Assembly: GCF_038502225.1 (NCBI RefSeq)
Contig: NC_091352.1
Coordinates: 24,852,890-24,916,889, forward strand
Source: Cherax quadricarinatus
Taxonomy: Eukaryota > Arthropoda > Malacostraca > Decapoda > Parastacidae
DNA length: 64,000 nt
Direction: 5' to 3'
In this document: piece after piece, positions 44,935 through 55,661 of the stretch
Position numbering within the stretch: position 1 is the first letter of the stretch
How the letters are laid out: every line of letters begins with the position of its first letter
The notes under the pieces: model-generated
Seen by the model: only the letters and a program-made list of their open reading frames with translations
Database searches by the model: none
Told to the model about the DNA's origin: nothing
Translations under genes and position numbers: made by a program

Positions 44935-46425
44935 ACATGGGTCCTTAGAGAGGGAGCAGAAATGCTGTGTGTGCCACTAACCACAATATTCAACACATCC
45001 CTTGAAACTGGACGACTACCTGAGGTATGGAAGACGGCAAATGTAGTACCCATATTTAATAAACGAGACAGAAAAGAGGCACTAAACTACAGACCAGTGT
45101 CACTGACGTGCATAGTATGCAAAGTAATGAAAAAGATTATCAGGAGGAGAGTGGTGTAGCACCTGGAATGGAACAAGAGTATAAACGCCAACCATCACGG
45201 ATTTATGGAAGGCAAATCCTGTGTCACAAACCTACTTGAGTTTTTTGGTAAAGTAACGGAAGTAAGACACGAGAGAGAAGGCTAGGTTGATTGCATCTTC
45301 TTGGACTGCAAGAAGGCCTTTGACACAGTTCCTCACAGGAGATTGGTGCAGAAGCTAGAGGATCAGGCGCACATAACAGGAAGGCGCTGCAATGGCTCAG
45401 AGAATACCTGACAGGGAGGCAACAGTGAGTCATGGTAAGTGATGAGGTATCACAGTGGGCACCTGTGACAAGCGGGGTCCCACAGCGGTCGGTCCTAGGA
45501 CCAGTGCTACTCCTGGAATATGTGAATGACATGATGGAAGGGTTAGACTCAGAAGTGTCCTTGTTCGCAGATGATGTGTAGTTAATGAGGAGAATTAAAT
45601 CAGATGAGGATTAGGTAGGTCTTCAAAGAGACCTGGACAGGCTGGACACCTGGTCCAGCAACTGGCTTCTCGAATTTAACCCCGCTAAATGCAAAGTCAT
45701 GAAGATTGGGGAAGGGCAAAGAAGACTGCAGACGGAGTATAGGCTAGGTGGACAAAGACTGCAAACCTCGCTCAAGGAGAAAGATCTTGGGATGAGTATA
45801 ACACCGAGCATGTCTCCGGAAGCACACATCAACCAGATAACTGCTGCAGCATATGGGCGCCTGGTAAATCTGAGAATAGCATTCCGATACCTTAGAAAGG
45901 AATCGTTCAAGACACTGTACTCCGTGTACTGGAGTATGCAGCACATGTTTGGAACCCGCACTTGATCAAGCACGTCAAGAAATTAGAGAAAGTGCAAAGG
46001 TTTGCGACAAGGTTAATTCCAGAGCTAAGGGGAATGTCCTACGAAGAAAGGTTGAGGGAAATCGGCCTGACGATACTGGATTACAGGGGGTTAGAGAAGA
46101 TATGATAACGACATACAAAATACTGCGTGGAATAGACAGGATGGACAGAGACAAAATGTTCCAGAGAGGGAACACAGAAACAAGGGGTCACTCTTGGAGT
46201 TGAAGACTCAGATGAGTCACAGGGATGTTAGGAAGTATTTCTTCAGTCACAGAGTACTCAGGAAGTGGAACAGTCTGGCGAGTGATGTAGTGGAGGCAGG
46301 AACCATACATAGCTTTAAGACGAGGTATGATAAAGCTCATGGAGCAGGGAGAGAGTGCACCTAGTAGCGTTCAGTGAAGAGGCTGGGCCAGGAGCTGAGT
46401 CTCGACCCCTGCAACTACAATTTTG
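44935..46425 (+). mobile_element. LINE C copy 2 (CR1-like), RT portion to 3' end
   Basis: Plus strand: 44962-45159 holds PLTTIFNTSLETGRLPEVWK and TANVVPIFNKRDRKEALNYR, followed by a frameshift; then DCIFLDCKKAFDTVPHRRLV (motif A) near 45290, SGVPQRSVLGPVLL near 45470, LFADDV then a stop near 45565, and FNPAKCKVMKIGEGQRR at 45677. The C-terminal part continues to the tail (tgagtctcgacccctgcaac) near 46400. It is an open but broken copy of the element at 25571-28690. Confidence 0.82.
45699..45965 (+). pseudogene. LINE C copy 2 RT thumb fragment
   Basis: 88 codons: KIGEGQRRLQTEYRLGGQRL, LKEKDLGMSITPSMSPEAHI and ITAAAYGRLVNLRIAFRYL, matching residues about 118-190 of the RT at 25779-26666 closely. 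It ends in a frameshift; the rest of the C-terminal region (VQRFATRLVPELRG-like) is in other frames to about 46300. Confidence 0.75.
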
Positions 46426-46500
46426 TTTATATTTTATTTAAAACTTATCACAATACAATGATGAATAAAACCATAAAAATTATGGCCACAAGCGGACCAT

Positions 46501-46890
46501 TAACAACAATATACAATATGAACGCAACAATATACAATATGAAGGCAACAATATACAATATGAACGCAACAATATACAATATGAACGCAACAATATACAA
46601 TATGAACGCAACAATATACAATATGAAGGCAACAATATACAATATGAACGCAACAATATACAATATGAACGCAACAATATACAATATGAACGCAACAATA
46701 TACAATATGAACGCAACAATATACAATATGAACGCAACAACATACAATATGAACGCAACAACATACAATATGAACGCAACAATATACAATATGAAGGCAA
46801 CAATATACAATATGAACGCAACAATATACAATGTGAACGCAACAATATACAATATGAACGCAACAATATACAATATGAACGCAACAATAC
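46501..46890. repeat. 21-bp tandem array, about 18.5 units
   Basis: Unit caacaatatacaatatgaac plus g (21 bp), with gaagg/gaacg and catac/tatac variants. Because 21 is divisible by three, open frames of a seven-residue repeat occur in several frames and on both strands. The frame starting at 46374 enters from LINE C sequence and is not a gene. Confidence 0.96.
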
Positions 46891-46895
46891 TGCAC

Positions 46896-48130
46896 CAATA
46901 CTAACACCTGCTGCACAGCTCCTAACAATCACTCAATACCTGCAATATGCAGAATTAAGAACGTGTGCTGCAACACAGATGCCGTAACCCCCCCCCCCCA
47001 ACCTCTATACACTTTGAAAAACATAACCGCATTACCCTCAAAAAACATAAACATAAGAGTAAATGGCCACAAATTAGACAAATCATGACTTATCTTGTCA
47101 CATAAAGTAAAAAAAAAAAAATTGTAATCCTTGTTTGTACAGTAACACCAACTTACAAAAGTCATAACTAATTCTATAACACACCGTTAATTTTATATTT
47201 CCATAAACTTGTGACGATTACCAATAAAATTGGTAGTATTGATCATAGCACAGAATTATTTACTTAAATACTCCCCCCCCCCTTCACCCTAAAGTAAAAT
47301 AACTAGTATCACCAAAAGATTGGCATATATACAAACTTTTACTAACGTTGATCAGATGTTACATTACTACTTTGACAATGGAATGTCTCACCACACCAAA
47401 AAATATTTACATTATTATATTTCTCTAAAAAAAAAATTACTATATATCTGTTATATTTACTATTCATCTGTTATATTATGAACTCAGCCATCAAGATAAA
47501 TTAACCATTTTACCGTACATCTCATCTTGATTTCCTCATAATAACGCCAAACACAGGGAGCTCTCTTATCTTTAAGAACATTACTTTCACACACCACACA
47601 CTACATTTACACACATACACCTCCATACCCAAAGCCATTCACAATTAAACACACAGGTTTACTTGTTCAATTCCTGCAACAGCAACGATACTTTATACCA
47701 TTACACAAAGTGATTGAAAACAAGCTATGTAAATACATAATTAAATATCATCTATAAACCTTGTACACAGAAACAACACAACACTGTTTATTAGTAATTA
47801 TACAAAAAACCATATACAGTAGGTCTAAACAATGGCCACCAAAATACCACCAATAACACGGTCTCGCTGATGTTAACATACACACTATTACATTGGTCTC
47901 AGCATGTAACTTAACATTATTAACCTCCTAATTTTTTAACAAGGCCTTGAATTATACATTTATAACCAGAAGAAAAAACCTTACACACTTGAATCAGGCA
48001 AATTATCACCCTACCATAATCCCATATACTCCATACCATCCACCCTCTCATTCGCTATAACCGTCCCCTTACACTCCAACATCCCCTAAAACCCTTGAAA
48101 AACCGACTACCAAAGAAAACCAGTCTCCTA
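46896..48130. other. AT-rich sequence, possible LINE F 3' region
   Basis: No gene recognised. Poly-C tracts at 46989-46999 and 47272-47281. It lies directly 3' (minus strand) of LINE F, so some may be its untranslated tail. Confidence 0.45.
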
Positions 48131-48138
48131 CATGGTTA

Positions 48139-48423
48139 TCACTGACGTAAGCTCAAGGTAGTTCTCTGGAAAACAAGCTCCCCACTGACCCCATAAATAA
48201 GTTTGTTCCTACCAGCAGTCCTGTATATACGTGCCCCAATTACCTTAATTCGAATCCTACCCTCAGCATCTCTCATTCCCCAGGAAATATACAGAAAATC
48301 CACTACCACATACATAATCGCCCATTTTACCTCCCTTGATACCCCTTTCACCTCTAATGTTAAATCTCTCAGGGTCGCTACATTACCCCCACCCAGCAGA
48401 CAAAAAACCCTCACCAACCACAT
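48139..48423 (-). pseudogene. LINE F C-terminal fragment
   Basis: 94 codons, no motif clear enough to name; placed by position at the end of LINE F pol. It follows 48735-49231, where VQKARQVNSEWVVEKAVSRL and LRAGDVILQQWAIIVNLLVY resemble the region after the RT thumb in Tx1-like LINEs. Confidence 0.45.
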
Positions 48424-49206
48424 TCATACCTCTCTCAATGCTTCATAAAAATAGAGCACATGAAATACTGTTTCCAGCTCACCACACTGGCTGCAGGACA
48501 GCTCCCGCACCGAACCCATTAAACTCAAAACTGATTTCGAAGCTAGGATCCCCATCATGAATCTGTATACTAACTCCCGTCCCCTAGGCATTAACCTGGA
48601 TAGACCGATATGCCCTGCAGGATTTCCGTCCTCCTTCTCAATGATACCAAATGCTCCACTTTAAGTCGCACCATCTCTTTAACCAATAACAAAACCCTCA
48701 GCATATCTTCACATTCAATTAATTCTTTACCTCCTCACCATCTCCACACATCCCCCATCACCTTCCCCACTCTAACCCCTCTTTCCCCTCCAGCCATGAC
48801 GAATCTCTGTTTTACATATATGGCTTTCACCCTTGGCCCCAAAGCTAAAAGGCCCACTCTCCCTCTGCATACATTCGACATCACCACCTCCTTGCTCAGC
48901 CATGTCCTCCTAAAACCCCATAACATAAAGCCCGTCTCTGCATTCCTTGTACGTCCTGTGTCCTCAAAGGATACACTTCCGCTATACCCCAAATCTTACT
49001 GTAAACCAGCAAATTAACTATTATCGCCCACTGCTGTAATATGACATCTCCCGCCCTTAAACCCCGTAACCTACTCACTGCTTTCTCTACCACCCACTCT
49101 GAATTTACCTGCCTAGCTTTCTGCACATCCACCATGTATAAAACTCCACAAATCTTTAGCCTATCCACCACTGCCCACCCAAACTCCAACCCCAAGCCCC
49201 CTCCAC

Positions 49207-49647
49207 TCAAGAACCTACCTCCAGTAAGCACGATTTCACCCTATTTATTTGCATGCCAGACACCTCCCCTAAAAGCTCCAACATCCTCCCCACTGTACGC
49301 AATCCCTCCACCACTTCTATAAAGATATTGGTGTCATCCACATACCCCACAATACCTAAGCACCCCTCCCTTTCCCCATTTAACGTCCCCATCCGTTCAA
49401 CGAGCCCACAGAATGGATGCTGCATGCACGCAAACAGAATTTGAGAAAGAGGGCACCTCTGCCTCAATCCCCTCTCCATTTTAACCAGCCTTCCCAATCT
49501 GCTATTAACTTGGACCCTTACCATAGCCGATGAATATGGTGTATCGACCCACTGCGCTACCCCCATTCCAAACCCCAGATGCAACAAACAAGCCCCCCAA
49601 AATTTTCTATCCACACAGTCATATGCATTCTCCCAATCAATACCCAA
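49207..49647 (-). pseudogene. LINE F RT palm
   Basis: 146 codons: GIDWENAYDCVDRKF near residues 2-16 (motif A with catalytic aspartate), VQVNSRLGRLVKMERGLRQR and CPLSQILF near 46-73 (motif B; G of RQGCPLSP is R here), and IVGYVDDTNIFIE near 98-110 (YVDD, the catalytic pair). The frame continues upstream only to the inserted S1/LINE fragment at about 49735. The fingers and endonuclease are not recoverable in one frame. Confidence 0.8.
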
Positions 49648-49734
49648 AAGTTCTCCCCCTCACAACTCTCCAAAAAGTCCCTTATGTGCCCATGCCAAAC
49701 TCTCATACTTCTTCCCGGTATACCCATCTGACCC

Positions 49735-49990
49735 CTATGTATCTGGAGAGTTTATCTGGAGAGAGTTCCGGGGGTCAACGCCCCCGCGGCCCGGTCTGTG
49801 ACCAGGCCTCCTTAGGTCAGTGTCCCAGGATGCGACCCACACCAGTCGACTAACACCCAGGTACCCATTTTACTGATGGGGAACATAGACAACAGGTGGA
49901 AAGAAACACGTCCAATGTTTCTACTCTGGCTGGGAATCGAACCCAGGCCCTCACCGTGTGAAGCGAGAGCGTTAACCACCAGAGCCCCTG
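49735..49990 (-). mobile_element. S1 SINE joined to a LINE A 3' end
   Basis: Minus strand: tRNA-like head with B-box-like gggttcgattccc at about 49927-49940, then core gggtgttagtcgactggtg and gtgggtcgcatcctggg, then acactgacctaa, where it joins ggaggcctggtcacagacc, the LINE A 3' end (49735-49805). Head and LINE tail are on the same strand, so it may be a chimeric SINE with a LINE-derived tail. Confidence 0.7.
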
Positions 49991-50450
49991 TATAACCTCA
50001 CCTATCACCTTCTCCATCCTATTACCTAATATCTTTGCAAAAATCTTGTATACTCCTGTATACTCCTATAAAACAAATCTTTGTCTCACCCCACTCTCCC
50101 TCTATCTGCACCACCCTCCCACTCCCATTCCTCCCACCCTAACACCCGCAAGGTATTGGATTCCTTCACTGCCACAGCGACCCCCCTTTTAACCTCACCG
50201 ATCCACTCACATACAACTTATATCCCTTCAAATGCAACTCACATCCAAACTTGTAATTATGCTCCTGTATGAAACACATATCCATATCAAATCTCCTCAA
50301 AAACCATTCCATCCACACCCTCTTAACCTCAGCTCTCAGGCCGTTAACTTTAATTCTGGCAACCTTGAATTATTACAGCAAAGGCGGCTTCCCCCACCGC
50401 CTTTGAAGGTTGCTTGAAAGACTTGGCTGCTGACTATAGCCACGTTTGGC
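49991..50450. other. Decayed LINE F interior
   Basis: No frame over about 60 codons and no motif. By position it should contain the endonuclease and RT fingers of LINE F. ggcggcttcccccaccgcct near 50383-50402 is a small hairpin. Confidence 0.45.
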
Positions 50451-50679
50451 ACCTGATCTATCCAGACCCTCGATACTCCCGTTTTCTTTTGACCCTTTCA
50501 ACACCACAGAACAGTTGCCACCATTCTCCAGGGGATCTAGTATGTTCTTCCAAGTTTTCTTTCAGATCTCTGCCTGGGCGTTGAGACATCTTCCATATCC
50601 GAAGTCCCAGCTACTCGTTTACGTGAGCCTTCGTCTCCACACGGTGCATCAGCGTCCATGTCCTCCTGGTGCACCTCAA

Positions 50680-51639
50680 TCACCACTGTGTGCTGCTTAC
50701 CCTCATTGCACAAGGTGTCCTCACACTCTGGTGCAGCTGCTGCCCCACCAATGCCCTCCCCCAGGAGTCTTTCAAGACCTCGTCCAACAGTCCATCGTTT
50801 TGCAAGTCACTCCTGCCAACAATCGCCTCCGTAGATGTCCGCTCAGACACCGTTCCCACAGGTAACAGGGCGCACGCTCCCATCTCCGACTCCGCTCTGT
50901 CGACTTCTTCACTCCAACTTCCAGATGCCTGCCCTGCAGCTTCACCTGTCCCAGGTACCAAAGTGCCCAGCTGTTGTTCCATCGTTGTTGGCGCCTGTCC
51001 CCTCTGTCCCTGCTGTCGATGACATTGGGCTGCCATATGGTCATTAGACCCACACAGCCTACATGTCCTGCATTGTCCTGCATGGTATACATAAACCTGG
51101 GTTCTGAACTCTTCCATCAAAACGCACGACGGTATAGGTTGTCTCAATGTCACCTTCAGGGTGAAGGATCCCTCTGGCAGCCCCATATAAGGCCCATCCT
51201 TCCACACTCCCAACTCCGCCGAATGAATCTTGCCATATCTAAGGAATACCGCCACAACATCATATTCCAAGGCCTCAAAGGGGACATTTCTCACTTTTAC
51301 CCACGTTACATAGCTTGATACGTCATGTAGGCAGACCTCCACTGCAGAATTAATGTTCATTCTCTTCTCTTGAAATGCATCAACTACGCTGGAGTAAAAC
51401 CCAGCACTCATGAACTTGATGAATATCCTTGTCACTCCATTCACTGCTACACTATACAGCTCTTCATTTGGTATGCTATACACATCGTGGATGATACTAG
51501 GCAGAAGCACCTGCATTGAAGAACTGCTGAGTGTTCCACAGACCAGCTTCACACAGACCGTGTTTACACCGCGTCCATGTCTGTCCGCCATATTGGGTAC
51601 TAAGGTACATGAACCGCCACCAGGGGACAACAGTGGCAA
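50680..51639 (-). CDS. LINE F ORF1: gag-like RNA-binding protein with CCHC knuckle
   Basis: 319 codons from the first methionine; MADRHGRGV at residue 17 may be the better start. Residues about 30-185 look like a compact nucleic-acid-binding domain (EKRMNINSAVEVCLHDVSSY, VTWVKVRNVPFEALEYDVVA, VFLRYGKIHSAELGVW), as in ORF1 proteins of Tx1-type LINEs. A zinc knuckle CRLCGSNDHMAAQC (C-x2-C-x4-H-x4-C) lies near residues 198-211. Then comes an acidic, serine-rich tail. It would bind the element's RNA in a ribonucleoprotein. No internal stop, unlike the pol region, though a frame change past 50680 is possible. Confidence 0.72.
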   Translation of the reverse strand: MPLLSPGGGSCTLVPNMADRHGRGVNTVCVKLVCGTLSSSSMQVLLPSIIHDVYSIPNEELYSVAVNGVTRIFIKFMSAGFYSSVVDAFQEKRMNINSAVEVCLHDVSSYVTWVKVRNVPFEALEYDVVAVFLRYGKIHSAELGVWKDGPYMGLPEGSFTLKVTLRQPIPSCVLMEEFRTQVYVYHAGQCRTCRLCGSNDHMAAQCHRQQGQRGQAPTTMEQQLGTLVPGTGEAAGQASGSWSEEVDRAESEMGACALLPVGTVSERTSTEAIVGRSDLQNDGLLDEVLKDSWGRALVGQQLHQSVRTPCAMRVSSTQW

Positions 51640-51672
51640 GCTCAGCGGTCGAGAGACAAATGTCTACAATTA

Positions 51673-52700
51673 GTGGGATTTGTCACAGTTGCTTTTTGCT
51701 GATGACACTGTGCTCTTGGGAGATTCTGAAGAGAAGTTGCAGAAGTTGGTGGATGAATTTGGTAGGGTGTGTAAAAGAAGAAAATTAAAAGTGAATATTG
51801 GAAAGAGTACAGTTATGATGATAACAAAAAGATTAGGTGATGAAAGATTGGATATCAGATTGGAGGGAGAGAGTACGGAGGAGGTGAATGTATTCAGATA
51901 TTTGGGAGTGGAAGTGTCAGCAGATGGGTCTATGAAAAATGAGGTGACTCAAAGAATTGATGAGGGGAAAAGGGTGAGCAGGGCACTTAGGAGTCTGTGG
52001 AGACAAAGAACTTTGCCCTTGGAAGCAAAGAGGGGAATGAATGAGAGTAGAGTTTTATCAACACTCTTGTATGGGTGTGAAGCATGGGTGATGAATGTTG
52101 CAGTGAGGAGAAGGCTGGAGACAGTGGAGACATTATGTCTGATGGCAATGTGTGGTGTGAATATAATGTAGAGAATTCGTAGTTTGGAAGTTAGGATGAG
52201 GTGCGGGATTGCCAAAACTTTTGTGCAGAGGTCTGAGGAAGAGTTGTTGAGGTGTTTTGGACATGTAGAGAGAGAATGGAACGAAACAGAATGACTTCGA
52301 GAGTGAATACATCTGTACTGGAGGGAAGGCGGGGTAGAGGTCGACCTAGGAAAGGTTGGAGGGAGGGGGTAAAGAAGGTTTTGTGTGTGAGGGGCTTGGA
52401 CTTCCAGAAACCATGCGTGAGCATATTTGATAAGAGTGAATGAAGAGAAATGATTTTTAATACTTGACGTGCTGTTGGGGTGTTAGCAAAGTAACATAAC
52501 GGGATTCAAGTAAACCGGCAGGCCGGACTTGAGTCCTTGAGATGGGAAGGAGGGGTGTTAATGTTGCAGTTTTATAACTGTAGTGTAAGGCATCCCTCTG
52601 GCAAGACAGTGATGGAGTGAACGATGATGAAAGTTTTTCTTTTACAGTCCACCCTGCTTTGGTGGGAAACGGCCGATGTGTTAATAAAAATAAAAATAAT
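51673..52700 (+). mobile_element. LINE G (RTE-like), 5'-truncated, 3' end complete
   Basis: Starts inside the RT palm directly at the LINE F 5' end. The frame 51680-52171 is followed by frameshifted pieces (RIRSLEVRMRCGIAKTF; RVNTSVLEGRRGRGRPRKGW), then a 3' tail with ctctggcaagacagtgatgg, ccaccctgctttggtggg and (taaaaa)n. The tail recurs at about 13928 and at 33404 (minus), so it is a multicopy family. Confidence 0.78.
51680..52171 (+). pseudogene. LINE G RT, palm end and thumb
   Basis: 163 codons: QLLFADDTVLLGDSEEKLQK near residues 3-22 with the catalytic FADD box, RKLKVNIGKSTVMMI near 35-50, VFRYLGVEVSADGSMKNEV near 73-90, and LSTLLYGCEAWVMN near 125-140. The order FADD, YLG-x-ADG, LLYGCEAW is usual for RTE-like and L1-like LINEs. 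The downstream frame with ELLRCFGHVERE is joined after a stop. It lacks the upstream RT and the endonuclease. Confidence 0.78.
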
Positions 52701-52706
52701 TAGGTG

Positions 52707-52709
<3 letters not shown>

Positions 52710-52769
<60 letters not shown>
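52710..52769. repeat. (CA)n microsatellite
   Basis: About 60 bp of ac repeats preceded by aattaggtgagta, which resembles the LINE C 3' terminal repeat. Confidence 0.96.
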
Positions 52770-52770
<1 letters not shown>

Positions 52771-52771
<1 letters not shown>

Positions 52772-54230
52772 TGAGATGCCATGGACACAATTCTCAGGAA
52801 GAAATTGGAAGAACTGAGGGGAATGGAACAACGAATAGGCAATCTTGACACCCATGATGCCATGTACAGGTTGACATATTTCCTAAGATGTGCACCTTCA
52901 TATGATAACCCTATACTTCACGAATATGACAGTATCCTGAGGCAGAGTTTTACTAAAGTACTTAACCTTACCCTAGAAGACGGGCAGTGGGACCAAGCTA
53001 CACTTCCAGTTAGACTAGGAGTCATTGGTGTCTACAAGTCATCGCAGATTGTGCTACCTGCTTTCCCGTCCTCATGCGTTACATCCAGAGGGCTTGTAGC
53101 AGCGATTCTCCTTGAACGTCTTAGGGACAAGATTAGAGTCCAGGGCCAAAAATTCGTTGATGGAGCCATGATCTGTGATAATCTAACGGGCTCTAAAACC
53201 AGACCTGCTCCCCCCATCAGCTGCAAACAGTCGCACTAAGATGGCCCAATAGTAGAGAATATTGCCTCAACAGTGCTTCAGAGTGTGTCAGGGAAGGGTA
53301 AAACCTGCCTCCTTGCAGTGAGAGCTCTTCATACAGGGGACTTTCTGTTGGCTGTTCCCAACTCCAGCCTTGGCACACACCTCAACCCACAGACCCTCCG
53401 CATTGGTATTGCCCTTCGACTTGCCACCCGTATTCTCACCGAACACAGGTGTATTTGTGGCAGTGAAGCAACAGACCGATTCGGGTACCATGGTCTTGTG
53501 TGCCGTAAATCCGAGGAAAAGATTGCAAGACATGAAGAGGCTAATAATAGTATCAAAAGGAGCCTCACAACAGACGGATACCCAGCAGTAAGGGAGCCAC
53601 CCCAACTATGCAGATCTGATGGCAGCTAAAAGCATCCAGGTGGTTTCACCCTTCAAGCCTGGACAGACAGCAAACAGGTGGCGTGGGACTACACATGTGT
53701 ATCTACCTTGGCTGATACCTATCTCTAATACATCATGGAGGAAGGACGGGCTGCTGCCAGCTTCAGGGAGTCCCAAAAGTCTAGAAAATATGCAGAACTT
53801 ATTCCCATAGGCTCAGACAACCTTGGCTCATGGGAAAAGAGGGCATCTGAGTTTCTCAAAGAGCTAGGCAAAAGACTTAACAGGGTAACTAGGGATCCCA
53901 GAGCAGCTAGTTTTCTGTTACAGTAACTCAGCACTGCTGTTCAGAGGGGTAATGCCTGCTGTATTTTGGGCACACACACCAACTCTGAGGAGCTGAATGA
54001 GATTTTCGCTTTATAATCAGTAACAAACACGTAACAATATGTACTAGACATGTATCTCTCACACCTCATTTACTGTATAGGTCATATATATATCAACAAT
54101 GTATCTCTGAAACCTTTTGTACTATATTACTTTATAAAATATACCTATAAGAATGAAAAGATGGGGTGGTAAGGGAAGTGGAATATTCAAACAGCTTCGG
54201 GAAGAAATCCAAATATTCTTCCTTGAAGCC
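52771..54230 (+). mobile_element. LINE H copy 2, R2-like 3' half
   Basis: Plus-strand pieces: 52781-53239 (segment before the zinc motif), 53273-53629 (CICG, GYHGLVC and RHEEAN), 53640-53730 (WDYTCVSTLADTYL-like, near 53685), 53735-53926 (GSDNLGSWEKRASEFLKELG) and IQRGNACCILG near 53950. Copy 1 (31925-32595) matches from the RHEEAN point to the tail with atattcaaacagct. RT proper is absent, so it is 5'-truncated, and the pieces are in several frames. Confidence 0.7.
53273..53740 (+). pseudogene. LINE H zinc motif and restriction-like endonuclease, decayed
   Basis: CICGSEATDRFGYHGLVCRK gives a C-x-C...H-x3-C metal-binding group (about 53451-53511). KIARHEEANNSIKRSL follows, with the RH pair, then GYPAVREPPQL. 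This order, zinc group, then RH, then EP, then K-P-D, matches the C-terminal endonuclease of R2-type LINEs. At the K-P-D site (about 53630) the sequence reads KHPGG in another frame after a stop, so the catalytic aspartate is lost. Assignment to the R2/NeSL-like group is inference from motif order. Confidence 0.6.
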
Positions 54231-54234
54231 TTTT

Positions 54235-54400
54235 TATTTACGTTTCCGATGCTGATCTCTGGTCGAAGGAGACTCGAACCTACGAATCTTGGAATAAGGT
54301 ACGCAGTGCTTTACCATCCTCACCACACTGGACCAATACCTGGGCGCCCAGCTCACGCTAGATGTTTTGATCCAAGGCAGCCAGCCTTGGATCAAAAAAA
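54235..54400 (-). mobile_element. tRNA-derived SINE fragment (family S3), copy 2
   Basis: Minus strand: gatggtaaagcactgcg (A-box-like) and ggttcgagtctcc (B-box-like), with ggcgcccaggtattggtcca upstream. Same sequence as 32830-33010. At its 5' side lies a 14-bp hairpin (54365-54378 with 54384-54397) absent from copy 1. Confidence 0.72.
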
Positions 54401-54444
54401 AAAAAATGAGGAGTGTCCCTAGGACAGTTCTAGAGGTGATACCT

Positions 54445-55523
<1,079 letters not shown>

Positions 55524-55622
55524 CAAACCATACCACAAGCGGGGTTATCAGATACTCACAAAATTTAAGACAGTCGATTTTGATTGCAATCGAGTCATTA
55601 CGATTTCGTGAGTCATAGTTTA
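55524..55622. mobile_element. Degenerate S2 SINE
   Basis: Begins aaaccataccacaagcgggg (inverted head) and ends caatcgagtcattacgattt then cgtgagtc (tail). The middle is eroded. Same inverted-head layout as the other S2 copies. Confidence 0.7.
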
Positions 55623-55661
55623 GTGATACATGAGGAAAAAGGAACATATTCATAGCATCGG

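Larger units (their letters stand above)
48139..51672 (-). mobile_element. LINE F (Tx1/L1-like), with open ORF1 and broken pol
   Basis: Minus strand, 5' to 3': ORF1 with a CCHC knuckle (51639-50680), ORF1 tail (50680-50450), remnants at about 50400-50000 where most of the endonuclease and early RT is lost, an S1/LINE fragment insertion at 49735-49990, RT palm (49647-49207), and C-terminal pieces to 48139. The WENAYD motif A, RQRCPLS-type motif B and YVDD box fit the L1/Tx1 group better than CR1. Confidence 0.75.

Noticed and set aside
46374..46932. A 176-codon frame with a seven-residue repeat
   Set aside because: 21-bp array read in frame after LINE C sequence; all three frames on the other strand are open too.
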